Origin: Nocardioides albertanoniae
GTDB lineage: Bacteria; Actinomycetota; Actinomycetes; Propionibacteriales; Nocardioidaceae
Reading direction: 5' to 3'
DNA length: 64,000 bases
NCBI RefSeq assembly: GCF_006716315.1
Contig: NZ_VFOV01000001.1
Coordinates: forward strand, 1,222,501-1,286,500
In this document: positions 43,753 through 52,344 of the stretch, piece by piece
Position numbering within the stretch: position 1 is the first letter of the stretch
Layout: the number at the start of each line of letters is the position of its first letter
Notes under the pieces: generated by a model
Seen by the model: the letters and a program-made list of their open reading frames with translations, nothing else
Database searches by the model: none
What the model was told of the DNA's origin: nothing
Made by a program: the position numbers and the translations under genes

Positions 43753-44127
43753 GGTGAGCCGACGTCACCGCACCATGCGGCCATCTACGCCGACGCGGTC
43801 ATCGACATCTTGCTCGAGAGCGGATCGGACCAGATCACCATGAGCGCGGTCGCCCGCCGTCTGCGCCAGGTGCCGTCAGCGGTGAAGCAGGCCTCGGGTG
43901 GCCGCGACAGATTCATCGCGATGGTCGTCGGCCGCTTCGCAGTCGATGGATCCGGTGGGTGTCGCACCCCGACTTCAACGGCGTCGTGCGGGTGCGGCTG
44001 CCGTCCGGCGACGAGGAGATCCACGCCGTGCGGGTCTGGTCCGCCCTTCGGGAGCTCGCCGCAGGTGAAGCGCGCGCCGGCAACCGAGCTCGTGTGTGGC
44101 GGCGCCGCGGTGGAGGTGCCTCCGATG
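43753..44127 (+). pseudogene. TetR-family regulator remnant, frameshifted and startless
   Basis: The first frame (from 43753 after an in-frame TAG at 43747) encodes a TetR-like HTH: AIYADAVIDILLESGSDQ, TMSAVARRLRQVPSAVKQ, GGRDRFIAMVVGRFA. No ATG/GTG/TTG precedes the first helix in frame (first is TTG 43810). At about 43942-43944 the homology-like frame shifts by -1 to RWIRWVSHPDFNGVVRVRLP, EEIHAVRVWSALRELAAGEA, then loses meaning near the 3' end of the convergent membrane glycosyltransferase gene. I infer a decayed regulator gene. No other coding content is seen in the gap 43662-44152. Confidence 0.6.
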
Positions 44128-44152
44128 CCAGCCGACTGGGGCCCGCCTCGCG

Positions 44153-45982
44153 CTACCTGACCACCTTCGCCACCGGCGGCAGGTCACCCGACTCGCGCAG
44201 CGAGTCGAGCAGGTCGCCGGGAAGGATCCACACGGTGGCCAGCGGGAACGGACGGTCGCGGAGCATCACCGCGCCGGTGACGTACGCCGGTTCGCCGGTC
44301 GGGCAGGAGAAGACGATGTCGTCGCCCCACTCCCACTGTCGCTTGACGATGGTGGGGAGCATCCACCACATCACCCAGTTGCGCTCGGCGTTCATCGACG
44401 ATCGCCGGCGCGGGCAGTTGTTGTCGTAGGCGATGTCGGCCTCGGGGTGCTCGGCGAGGATGGAGCGGAGCTCGCCGACCACCGGAGTGGCGCGGTCGAA
44501 GTGGTCGTGGAACCGGTCCGAGGACGTGTCGGCGACCGCCGACGCGGTCGTGCCCAGCACGAGCACGAGCGCCGTGACGCCCACCGCGCGAACCGTGTCC
44601 GTCAACCGTGCGCCGAGCCGAGGCGCGACTCGCCCCAGGGTGGCGAGCAGGGTCCACACCACCAGCGGCACGAGCGCGCACAAGGTCGCGATCAGCCAGA
44701 AGCGGTTCTCGTTGGTGAAGGAGGGGATCGGCCCGGGCTGCGGGAACTCGCCGTCGGGCAGCGCCCACCACCACGGGATCGCGCCGGGGATGTGTGCCGG
44801 CGTCGCGTACGCCCAGGTGGGTGCGTCGGGCGCGACGACGAGGATGGTGACCAGGGAGATGCCGGCGACGAGCACCCAGGACCAGCCGAGGATCGCCCGA
44901 GAGCGTACGGCCTGGATCGCCGCACAGACCCCGGCCAGCACGAGGACAGCGAAGACCGGGTCGATGTAGCGGCCGTAGATCCAGTAGTCGAAGCGGCGCC
45001 ACTCCATGGTGAACAGCGCTCGCTCGTTGCCCCAGTTCAGGCAGCTGAGCACATACATCGACCCGGCGGCGATCAGCACGAACGCGGCCGGTCCCACCGC
45101 GCGGGAGCGAAGCTCCTTCCAGAGCGTCGCGGTCACGGCGACGACCCCGACGACCACGACACCGAAGCTGCCGACCATCTGCGTCCAGGCCTCACCCGCG
45201 AAGGTGTCGACCCAGAACCGCGGGTTGGCCGCGGCGACCTTCTCGAAGAAGCCCTCGGCCTGGAGGAACTTCCACGGCACCAGCTGTTCGTGGAACCAGA
45301 GCGCTGCCTTGTTGGCGAGGACGGCCAGCACACCGGTGGCGACGAGCCCGACGAGGAAGACGAGCGCGACCCGCCACCTGCGCGAGACGAGACTGTGGAC
45401 GAGGAGGCAGACCAGCCACAACGCCACCGCGGCGACGAAGACCTGCATGCGGGCGTGGGAGAAGAGCGAGAGACCGGCGAGCAGACTGAGCAGGAGCGCG
45501 TTGCGGAAGGTGGGCTTCTCGCAGAGCCGGAACGCCACCAGGGTCGCCACGACGACGAGCAGCGTGACCAGCCGCTCGGAGAGGATGTAGTCGGCCTGGA
45601 CGGCGCGCGGCGGAAGCGCCATCACGATCGCGCCGGCGACCACACCCTGCGCGGGCGTCACCCCGCTGAGCCGCACCGCGATCCGCGCCAGTGGCCAGAT
45701 CGTCAGCATGCTGATCGCCAGCCCGACGACGAGCGCGAGCTTGTAGAACGTGAACACGTTGGACGTGACCAGCCACAACGGCGCCAGCAGCACGCCCCAG
45801 CCCGGGTAGTAGCCGGGTGTGTTCAGCTGTGGCGTCTCGAGCCCGAGGGCCGTCCGGCCATGGATGACGGTGCCGATCTCGTCATACATGAACGAGAGGC
45901 TCGAGCCCCACGCGATGTAGACGTTGACCGCGAGAGCGACCACGACGGAGACGACAGCGGCGATGCGCCAGAACCGGACCAC
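44153..45982 (-). CDS. Polytopic membrane glycosyltransferase-like protein (GT-C fold)
   Basis: A 609-residue protein with about 12 hydrophobic segments (for example RIAAVVSVVVALAVNVYIAW at the N-terminus). A GT-C-like acidic motif lies in the first extracytoplasmic loop (FMYDEIGTVIHG), and NTPGYYPGWGVLLAP and SHARMQVFVAAVALW follow. A C-terminal periplasmic domain (DRFHDHFDRATPVVGELR to the end) contains paired Cys. It probably transfers a polyprenyl-linked sugar to an envelope acceptor; specificity unknown. GTG 45982 is assumed with AGGAGG 17 nt upstream; ATG 46042 would overlap nudC. Divergent from nudC. Confidence 0.7.
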   Translation of the reverse strand: MVRFWRIAAVVSVVVALAVNVYIAWGSSLSFMYDEIGTVIHGRTALGLETPQLNTPGYYPGWGVLLAPLWLVTSNVFTFYKLALVVGLAISMLTIWPLARIAVRLSGVTPAQGVVAGAIVMALPPRAVQADYILSERLVTLLVVVATLVAFRLCEKPTFRNALLLSLLAGLSLFSHARMQVFVAAVALWLVCLLVHSLVSRRWRVALVFLVGLVATGVLAVLANKAALWFHEQLVPWKFLQAEGFFEKVAAANPRFWVDTFAGEAWTQMVGSFGVVVVGVVAVTATLWKELRSRAVGPAAFVLIAAGSMYVLSCLNWGNERALFTMEWRRFDYWIYGRYIDPVFAVLVLAGVCAAIQAVRSRAILGWSWVLVAGISLVTILVVAPDAPTWAYATPAHIPGAIPWWWALPDGEFPQPGPIPSFTNENRFWLIATLCALVPLVVWTLLATLGRVAPRLGARLTDTVRAVGVTALVLVLGTTASAVADTSSDRFHDHFDRATPVVGELRSILAEHPEADIAYDNNCPRRRSSMNAERNWVMWWMLPTIVKRQWEWGDDIVFSCPTGEPAYVTGAVMLRDRPFPLATVWILPGDLLDSLRESGDLPPVAKVVR

Positions 45983-46019
45983 GCGCGGAACATATACCGA
46001 ACCTCCTAGGCTTTGCCGG

Positions 46020-46931
46020 GTGGACGCTCCGAATCTGCCCATCCATCAGCGACTCACCCAGGATCCGCACGACCGCACCGGCCATCTGCGCACCGACGAC
46101 GACTGGGTCCAGAGGGCTTGGGCGGATCCGGCCACGAAGGTCCTCGTGGTCGCCGGCAACAGGGTCGAGCCCGCGGGCGAGACCGGAGTGAGATGGCGTA
46201 CGCCGGCGGCCGCCCCGGCAGGGATCCGGCTGCTCCTCGGCGACAGCCCCGACGGTGCCCGGTTCGCGGTGCTCGCCAGCAGGGAGGAGTCGGGGGAGGG
46301 GTGGCTCGACCTGCGCGGGCTCTTCCCCGCGATGCTCGCCGACACCACCGAGGCGAGCCTCCTGATGCACGCGGTCGGGCTGGCCGAGTGGCACCGCGCG
46401 ACCCGGTTCTGCTCGCGCTGCGGCGGCGGCCTCGAGCCGCGCTCGGCCGGTCACGAGCTGGTCTGCGCGGAAGGACACGTGACCTTCCCGCGCACCGACC
46501 CGGCGGTGATCATGCTGGTGACGACCGGCGAACCCGGCTCCGACGAGGAGCGTTGCCTGCTCGGCAACCACACCCGCTGGCCGATGCCCTACTTCTCCAC
46601 CCTCGCCGGCTTCGTCGAGCCCGGGGAGGCGCTCGAGGACACGGTGCGCCGCGAGGTCGCCGAGGAGGTCGGCGTACGCATCGGGCAGGTCGACTTCTTC
46701 GGCAACCAGCCGTGGCCGCTGCCGGCCAGCCTGATGCTCGGCTACTTCGCCCGAGCCGAGTCGACCGAGATCACCGTCGACGCCGACGAGATCCGCGAGG
46801 CGCGCTGGTTCACCCGAGCCGATCTCGCCGCCGTGGCCGAGTCGGGCGAGGTCAAGCTGCCCAGCGGTGTCTCGATCAGCCGTTCGCTGGTCGAGGAGTG
46901 GTACGGCGGCGAGCTGCCCGGCTCCTGGTGA
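46020..46931 (+). CDS. nudC: NAD(+)/NADH pyrophosphatase NudC
   Basis: A 303-residue Nudix hydrolase cleaving NADH to NMNH and AMP, and in other bacteria removing NAD caps from RNA. N-terminal domain, then a zinc ribbon FCSRCGGGLEPRSAGHELVCAEGH (about 122-145; CxxC, then C-x3-H), PRTDPAVIMLV, and the Nudix box GFVEPGEALEDTVRREVAEEVG (about 198-219), followed by the SQPWPLPxS-like QPWPLPASLMLGY that marks NudC. GTG is leaderless: TAGGCT at 46007-46012 lies 7 nt upstream. Convergent with the mycoredoxin gene. Confidence 0.92.
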   Translation: MDAPNLPIHQRLTQDPHDRTGHLRTDDDWVQRAWADPATKVLVVAGNRVEPAGETGVRWRTPAAAPAGIRLLLGDSPDGARFAVLASREESGEGWLDLRGLFPAMLADTTEASLLMHAVGLAEWHRATRFCSRCGGGLEPRSAGHELVCAEGHVTFPRTDPAVIMLVTTGEPGSDEERCLLGNHTRWPMPYFSTLAGFVEPGEALEDTVRREVAEEVGVRIGQVDFFGNQPWPLPASLMLGYFARAESTEITVDADEIREARWFTRADLAAVAESGEVKLPSGVSISRSLVEEWYGGELPGSW

Positions 46932-46932
46932 C

Positions 46933-47181
46933 CTACGCCCCCAGCTCGGCGATCTTCGCCTTGACCTGGGCGAGCGACGGGTTGGTCTGCGCGGCGCCGT
47001 CGGAGTAGACGAGGGTCGGCACGGTCTGGTTGCCGCCGTTGGCCTTCTCGACGATCTCGGCAGCCTCGGGGACCTGCTCGATGTCGACCTCGTCGAAGGT
47101 GATGCCCTCGCGGCCGAGCTGTCCCTTGAGCCGCTGGCAGTAGCCGCACCAGGGGGTGGTGTACATCGTGAAGCTGCTCAT
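46933..47181 (-). CDS. Mycoredoxin (glutaredoxin-like, WCGYC active site)
   Basis: An 82-residue thioredoxin-fold protein with YTTPWCGYCQRLKGQL (active site CGYC, residues 11-14) and the cis-Pro motif QTVPTLVYSDG. Mycoredoxin-1 reduces mycothiol mixed disulfides in actinobacteria. ATG 47181 with GAGGAGA 7 nt upstream; a longer frame from 47211 reads through this site. Divergent from uvrD2 across a run of 14-nt repeats, the gene order known around mycobacterial Rv3198A-Rv3199c. Confidence 0.9.
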   Translation of the reverse strand: MSSFTMYTTPWCGYCQRLKGQLGREGITFDEVDIEQVPEAAEIVEKANGGNQTVPTLVYSDGAAQTNPSLAQVKAKIAELGA

Positions 47182-47193
47182 GGACTCTCCTCG

Positions 47194-47263
47194 TCGAACG
47201 GTGCTGGTCAAACGGTGCTGATCGAACTGTGTTGATCAAACGGTGCTGATCAAACTGTCGGTG
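47194..47263. repeat. Five tandem 14-nt repeats between mycoredoxin and uvrD2
   Basis: Units start at 47194, 47208, 47222, 47236 and 47250, with consensus TCAAACGGTGCTGA; units 2 and 4 are identical and the others differ at 2-6 positions. The array lies 13 bp upstream of the mycoredoxin start and 78-147 bp upstream of uvrD2, inside the divergent promoter region. It may bind a regulator cooperatively or be a simple slippage array. Confidence 0.75.
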
Positions 47264-47340
47264 CGGGCCTCTAGTGTGTTGGCCGCACGCCCTAACGTTC
47301 CATGCCCAGGAGTCATTCCCCGTTGAACCCCGTTCGTCCC

Positions 47341-49392
47341 ATGACCCCAGAGTCGCTCCTCGACGCCCTCGACCCTGAGCAGCGGCGGGTTGCGGAGGCA
47401 TTACGCGGTCCGGTGCGGGTGCTGGCGGGTGCGGGCACAGGCAAGACCCGGGCGATCACCCACCGGATCGCCTACGGCGTGGCGACCGGCGTCTATGCGC
47501 CGCAGGAGGTGCTCGCGGTCACCTTCACCACCAGGGCCGCAGGGGAGATGCGGCAGCGGCTGCGTGCGATGGGCGCCGGGGCGGTCCAGGCGCGCACCTT
47601 CCACTCCGCCGCGCTACGCCAGCTGCGCTTCTTCTGGCCGAAGGTCTACGGCACCGAGCTGCCCACCCTGACCGAGTCGAAGATCCCGCTCATCCGCGCT
47701 GCCGCCCAGCGCCAGCGGATCAACGTCGACCAGGCCCAGGCGCGCGACCTCGCCTCGGAGATCGAGTGGTCGAAGGTCTCCAACGTCCATCCCGACGACT
47801 ACCCGAAGACGGCGCAGGCGCGCGGCCGCGAGGTGGGTGGCCTCACCTCCGCGATGGTCGCCCACGTCTACGGGGCCTACGAGGACGTCAAGCGCACCCA
47901 GGGCCGTATGGACATGGAGGACGTGCTGCTGCTGACCGCTGGTCTCCTCGAGCACGACGAGCGGGTCGCGGCTCAGGTGCGACGGCAGTACAAGTGGTTC
48001 ACCGTCGACGAGTTCCAAGACGTCTCGCCGTTGCAGTCGGCGCTGCTCGACCTGTGGCTGGGCGGGCGCGACGAGATCTGTGTGGTGGGCGACCCCGCCC
48101 AGACGATCTACACCTTCGCCGGTGCCGACGCGAGCTATCTGCGTGACTTCGCGAAGAAGCATCCCGGTGCCACCTCGGTCGAGCTGGTCCGCAACTACCG
48201 GTCCACGCCGCAGGTGGTCAGGTCGGCCAACAAGATCCTGGACGGTACGCCGAGCGCCGGCGTCCAGCTGCAGGCCCAGCGCGACGCCGGGCCTGCCGTC
48301 GAGCACGCCGAGCATCCCGACGAGGTCGCCGAGGCCGAAGGCACCGCCGCCGAGATCCTCCGCCTCCACCAGTCGGGCAAGGACTACTCCGAGATGGCGA
48401 TCCTGTTCCGGATCAACGCCCAGTCGGAGGCCTACGAAGAGGCTCTCACCGCGCGCCGGATCCCCTACGTCCTCCGTGGCGCCGCCAGATTCTTCGACCG
48501 GCCCGAGGTCCGTGAGGCGGTGACCCGGATCCGGGGCGCTGCCAGGGGCGGCCACGGAGCCACGGTCGCCGACGAGCTGCTGGAGTCCGTCCACGGCATC
48601 CTGGCCGGCATGGGCTGGACCTCGGAGCCACCCGAGGGCCGCGGCCAGACCCGTGACCGTTGGGAGTCGTGGCAGGCGCTGATCGACCAGGCGCGTGCCT
48701 TCGCGGCGGCGGGCGGCGACCTGGCCGGGCTGGTCGCCGAGCTCGACCGGCGAGCGGCCGAGCAGCACGCCCCGGTGCCCTCGGGCGTGACCCTGGCGAC
48801 CTTCCACGCCGCCAAGGGCCTGGAGTGGGACTCGGTGTTCCTGGTGGGGCTGCAGGACGGCACGATGCCTTTCATCTCGCGTGGCGAAGAGCCGACCCCT
48901 GCCGAGATCGAGGAGGAGCGGCGGCTGCTCTACGTCGGGCTCACCCGGGCGCGAGTGGATCTCAACCTGTCGTGGGCGCTGGCGCGTCAGCCCGGCCAGT
49001 CCGCGCGGCGACGGCCCTCCCGTTTCCTCGACCCGCTCCTGCCGGCGCGGTCCGCGCCGCCGAAGCGTCGCCCCGGATCGGGCAGGGCGCGGATGTGCAA
49101 GGCGTGCGGCGGCCCGCTCGGCTCGGCTGCCGAGAAGCGGATGGGCCGTCACGAGGGGTGTGACGCTCCGTACGACGAGGAGCTCTACGGCAGACTGAAA
49201 CAGTGGCGCAAGGAGGCCGCTGAGGCGGTCCGTAAGCCTGTTTTCGTCGTCTTCACCGACGCCACCTTGGAGCAGATCGCCGAGCAGAAGCCCGGCACGC
49301 TCCAGGATCTGCAGCGCATCGCCGGCATCGGTCGCAGCAAGGTGGAGACCTATGGCGCGGAAGTTCTCAACGTCATCGCTGCCGACGCCTGA
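47341..49392 (+). CDS. uvrD2: UvrD2-type superfamily 1 helicase with HRDC domain
   Basis: A 683-residue 3'-5' DNA helicase. Motor motifs: ALDPEQRRVAEA, Walker A VLAGAGTGKTRAI, VDEFQDVSPLQ, VGDPAQTIYTFAGAD, TFHAAKGLEWDSVFLVG and LLYVGLTRAR. After the motor come a Cys cluster (CKACGGPL then HEGCDAPYDEELYGRLKQWR; three Cys visible of the four reported for mycobacterial UvrD2) and a C-terminal HRDC domain (VVFTDATLEQIAEQKPGTLQ, IAGIGRSKVETYG). Start at ATG 47341 by comparison with the usual N-terminus; ATG 47302 is possible. whiB7 follows on the same strand. Confidence 0.92.
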   Translation: MTPESLLDALDPEQRRVAEALRGPVRVLAGAGTGKTRAITHRIAYGVATGVYAPQEVLAVTFTTRAAGEMRQRLRAMGAGAVQARTFHSAALRQLRFFWPKVYGTELPTLTESKIPLIRAAAQRQRINVDQAQARDLASEIEWSKVSNVHPDDYPKTAQARGREVGGLTSAMVAHVYGAYEDVKRTQGRMDMEDVLLLTAGLLEHDERVAAQVRRQYKWFTVDEFQDVSPLQSALLDLWLGGRDEICVVGDPAQTIYTFAGADASYLRDFAKKHPGATSVELVRNYRSTPQVVRSANKILDGTPSAGVQLQAQRDAGPAVEHAEHPDEVAEAEGTAAEILRLHQSGKDYSEMAILFRINAQSEAYEEALTARRIPYVLRGAARFFDRPEVREAVTRIRGAARGGHGATVADELLESVHGILAGMGWTSEPPEGRGQTRDRWESWQALIDQARAFAAAGGDLAGLVAELDRRAAEQHAPVPSGVTLATFHAAKGLEWDSVFLVGLQDGTMPFISRGEEPTPAEIEEERRLLYVGLTRARVDLNLSWALARQPGQSARRRPSRFLDPLLPARSAPPKRRPGSGRARMCKACGGPLGSAAEKRMGRHEGCDAPYDEELYGRLKQWRKEAAEAVRKPVFVVFTDATLEQIAEQKPGTLQDLQRIAGIGRSKVETYGAEVLNVIAADA

Positions 49393-49426
49393 AAAGCGTT
49401 CACCAAAATTCCTTGAAATCAACCAG

Positions 49427-49465
49427 TTTAATCGTTTGCCGCGGACATGCCCGGCCGGTTACTGT
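49427..49465 (+). promoter_or_regulatory. Candidate whiB7 promoter with AT-rich WhiB7 site
   Basis: TTGCCG (49436-49441) and TACTGT (49460-49465) are spaced by 18 nt, and TTTAAT (49427-49432) lies just upstream of the -35. WhiB7-activated promoters are known to carry an AT-rich patch a few bases upstream of the -35, so autoregulation is plausible. Assignment is by inspection only. Confidence 0.45.
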
Positions 49466-49531
49466 TCTTTCATCAAGTAAAGCCGCGTGCCTGTTGAGCG
49501 CGCCCGACAGCCCCGAAGGAGGTGGCCCCAG

Positions 49532-49735
49532 ATGAAGATCAACACGATGACGACGCCGATCAATGGCATCGCTGTGTCCGCGTGCGGCCGCCTCGAGCTG
49601 TCCACCCCGGCTGCTGGGGCCTTTACGGGCGCCGGTTACGGCATGCGCGCTGCGAAGGGACTCGTGTCCCCGCAGGCAGATGCCATCAAGGTCAAGTCCC
49701 ACGGGATTCGAGCCTGGAGCTGTCCGACTACGTAG
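49532..49735 (+). CDS. whiB7 leader uORF
   Basis: A 67-codon upstream ORF (MKINTMTTPINGIAVSACGR ... ending AWSCPTT) with AAGGAGG at 49517-49523. It is the sensing element of the whiB7 attenuator known from mycobacteria and streptomycetes: ribosome stalling on such a uORF changes leader folding and permits transcription into whiB7. Its stop codon (49733-49735) lies in the loop region of the 20-bp antiterminator-type hairpin. A GTG at 49487 would extend the frame but bypasses the ribosome-binding site. Confidence 0.7.
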   Translation: MKINTMTTPINGIAVSACGRLELSTPAAGAFTGAGYGMRAAKGLVSPQADAIKVKSHGIRAWSCPTT

Positions 49736-49804
49736 AACCACGTAGTCACAGCAGCCTCCAGGCCGCGGAACCCGAAACCCGGGATCCGCGGCCTTTCTGT
49801 TTCT
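49712..49804 (+). promoter_or_regulatory. whiB7 attenuator: antiterminator and terminator hairpins
   Basis: Hairpin A pairs 49712-49723 and 49726-49733 with 49740-49751 and 49756-49763 (8+4+8 bp). Hairpin B pairs 49761-49769 with 49785-49793, is extended internally by CCCG/CGGG, and is followed by TTTCTGTTTCTC, an intrinsic terminator. The 3' arm of A and the 5' arm of B share 49761-49763, so they compete. Translation to the uORF stop would disrupt A and favour termination; stalled ribosomes would allow A and read-through. Confidence 0.75.
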
Positions 49805-49841
49805 CAAAAACCCGCGATCAGTCAGAAGAGGAGGTGTACAT

Positions 49842-50141
49842 ATGACCAGCATTCTCGAACCCGAGGTCACCCTCGGCGTTCTCCATGACCGGGCCAACCG
49901 GTTTGACGAGGACCTGCTTCCCTGCCGGGCCAACAACCCCGAGCTGTGGTTCGCCGAGTCACCTGCTGACGTCGAGTTCGCAAAAGCGTTGTGCCAGACC
50001 TGCCCCGTGCAGAGCCTGTGCCTCAACGGTGCAGTCGACCGGCGTGAGCCCTGGGGCGTTTGGGGCGGGCAGCTTTTCCTGCAGGGGAAGGTGATCCCCC
50101 GCAAGAGGCCCCGCGGCCGGCCCCGTAAGGACGCCGCCTGA
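49842..50141 (+). CDS. whiB7: WhiB7-type transcriptional regulator
   Basis: A 99-residue Fe-S regulator that activates intrinsic antibiotic-resistance genes. The four cluster Cys are LPCRANN (about 27), ALCQTCPVQSLCLNG (about 50, 53, 59), followed by the WhiB beta-turn EPWGVWGGQ and the C-terminal AT-hook RPRGRPRK that distinguishes WhiB7. ATG with AGAGGAGGT upstream. It is preceded by a uORF/attenuator leader and by uvrD2, the same order as in mycobacteria. Targets here are unknown, but the promoter region has a WhiB7-like AT-rich patch. Confidence 0.94.
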   Translation: MTSILEPEVTLGVLHDRANRFDEDLLPCRANNPELWFAESPADVEFAKALCQTCPVQSLCLNGAVDRREPWGVWGGQLFLQGKVIPRKRPRGRPRKDAA

Positions 50142-50204
50142 GCAGGCGTTCCAGCAACACATCCAGCATCACAGAGCCGTTTCAACGACGAAGGGCAACC
50201 ACCA

Positions 50205-50243
50205 TGACCACGATTCTGATGACCACGGGCCCGGCCCGCTGAC
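50205..50243 (+). CDS. Possible 12-residue peptide (MTTILMTTGPAR)
   Basis: A 13-codon frame with ATG at 50205 and TGA at 50241-50243, preceded by GAAGGG at 50191-50196. It sits 63 bp after whiB7 and 50 bp before another small ORF, so it may be a leader peptide for that gene. Short length makes chance occurrence possible. Confidence 0.25.
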
Positions 50244-50292
50244 CGCCTAGAAAGACCACACCATGAACACTGATCGAGTACGGAGCACTCAG

Positions 50293-50457
50293 ATGAACTT
50301 GCTTTACGAAGACCTGGCGCGCGCGCAAATGTCCGCGCGCCTGGGAGAGGCGCATGAACTGCGGCGAGGGCACGCCCTCGTCAAGGCTGCGCGTCTTGGC
50401 CGCAAGGCCGAGCGGGCCGCCGTCCAGGCGAAGCTGGCTCTGGCCCGCGCGCTCTAA
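50293..50457 (+). CDS. Small basic helical protein
   Basis: A 54-residue protein, MNLLYEDLARAQMSARLGEA followed by an Ala/Arg/Lys-rich helix to LALARAL. GGAGC lies about 7 nt before ATG 50293; an ATG at 50263 gives a 10-residue extension. The leading NLLYEDLARA suggests a genuine conserved small protein in actinobacteria, but I do not recognise a named family. It lies downstream of whiB7 on the same strand and may be co-transcribed. Followed by a strong terminator. Confidence 0.55.
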   Translation: MNLLYEDLARAQMSARLGEAHELRRGHALVKAARLGRKAERAAVQAKLALARAL

Positions 50458-50511
50458 GTCCCGCGTGATGGGACTCCAGACCTCACCCCTCTGATCGCGG
50501 GTGTGGAAGAT

Positions 50512-50548
50512 GACCGGCCAGTCCGAGAGAACCTCGGGCTGGCCGGTC
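50512..50548. terminator. Bidirectional terminator
   Basis: 10-bp outer stem (50512-50521 with 50539-50548) and 5-bp inner stem (CCGAG/CTCGG) between the small-protein gene and the convergent cholesterol oxidase gene. Confidence 0.78.
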
Positions 50549-50562
50549 CTACGTTTCCGGTC

Positions 50563-52287
<1,725 letters not shown>

Positions 52288-52344
52288 TCACAGGTTTCGC
52301 AACATCTACGCAAACCCGCACCACAAACCGACCAGGGAGGTCGC

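Noticed and set aside
44096-46009. 637-codon plus-strand ORF opposite the membrane glycosyltransferase
   Set aside because: Translation is Arg/Asp/His-rich without domains, while the minus strand gives a clean polytopic membrane protein.
47194-47263. CRISPR-like array
   Set aside because: Units are 14 nt and contiguous with no spacers, and no cas genes are present.
49487-49531. N-terminal extension of the whiB7 uORF from GTG 49487
   Set aside because: It would read through the strong AAGGAGG ribosome-binding site that serves ATG 49532.
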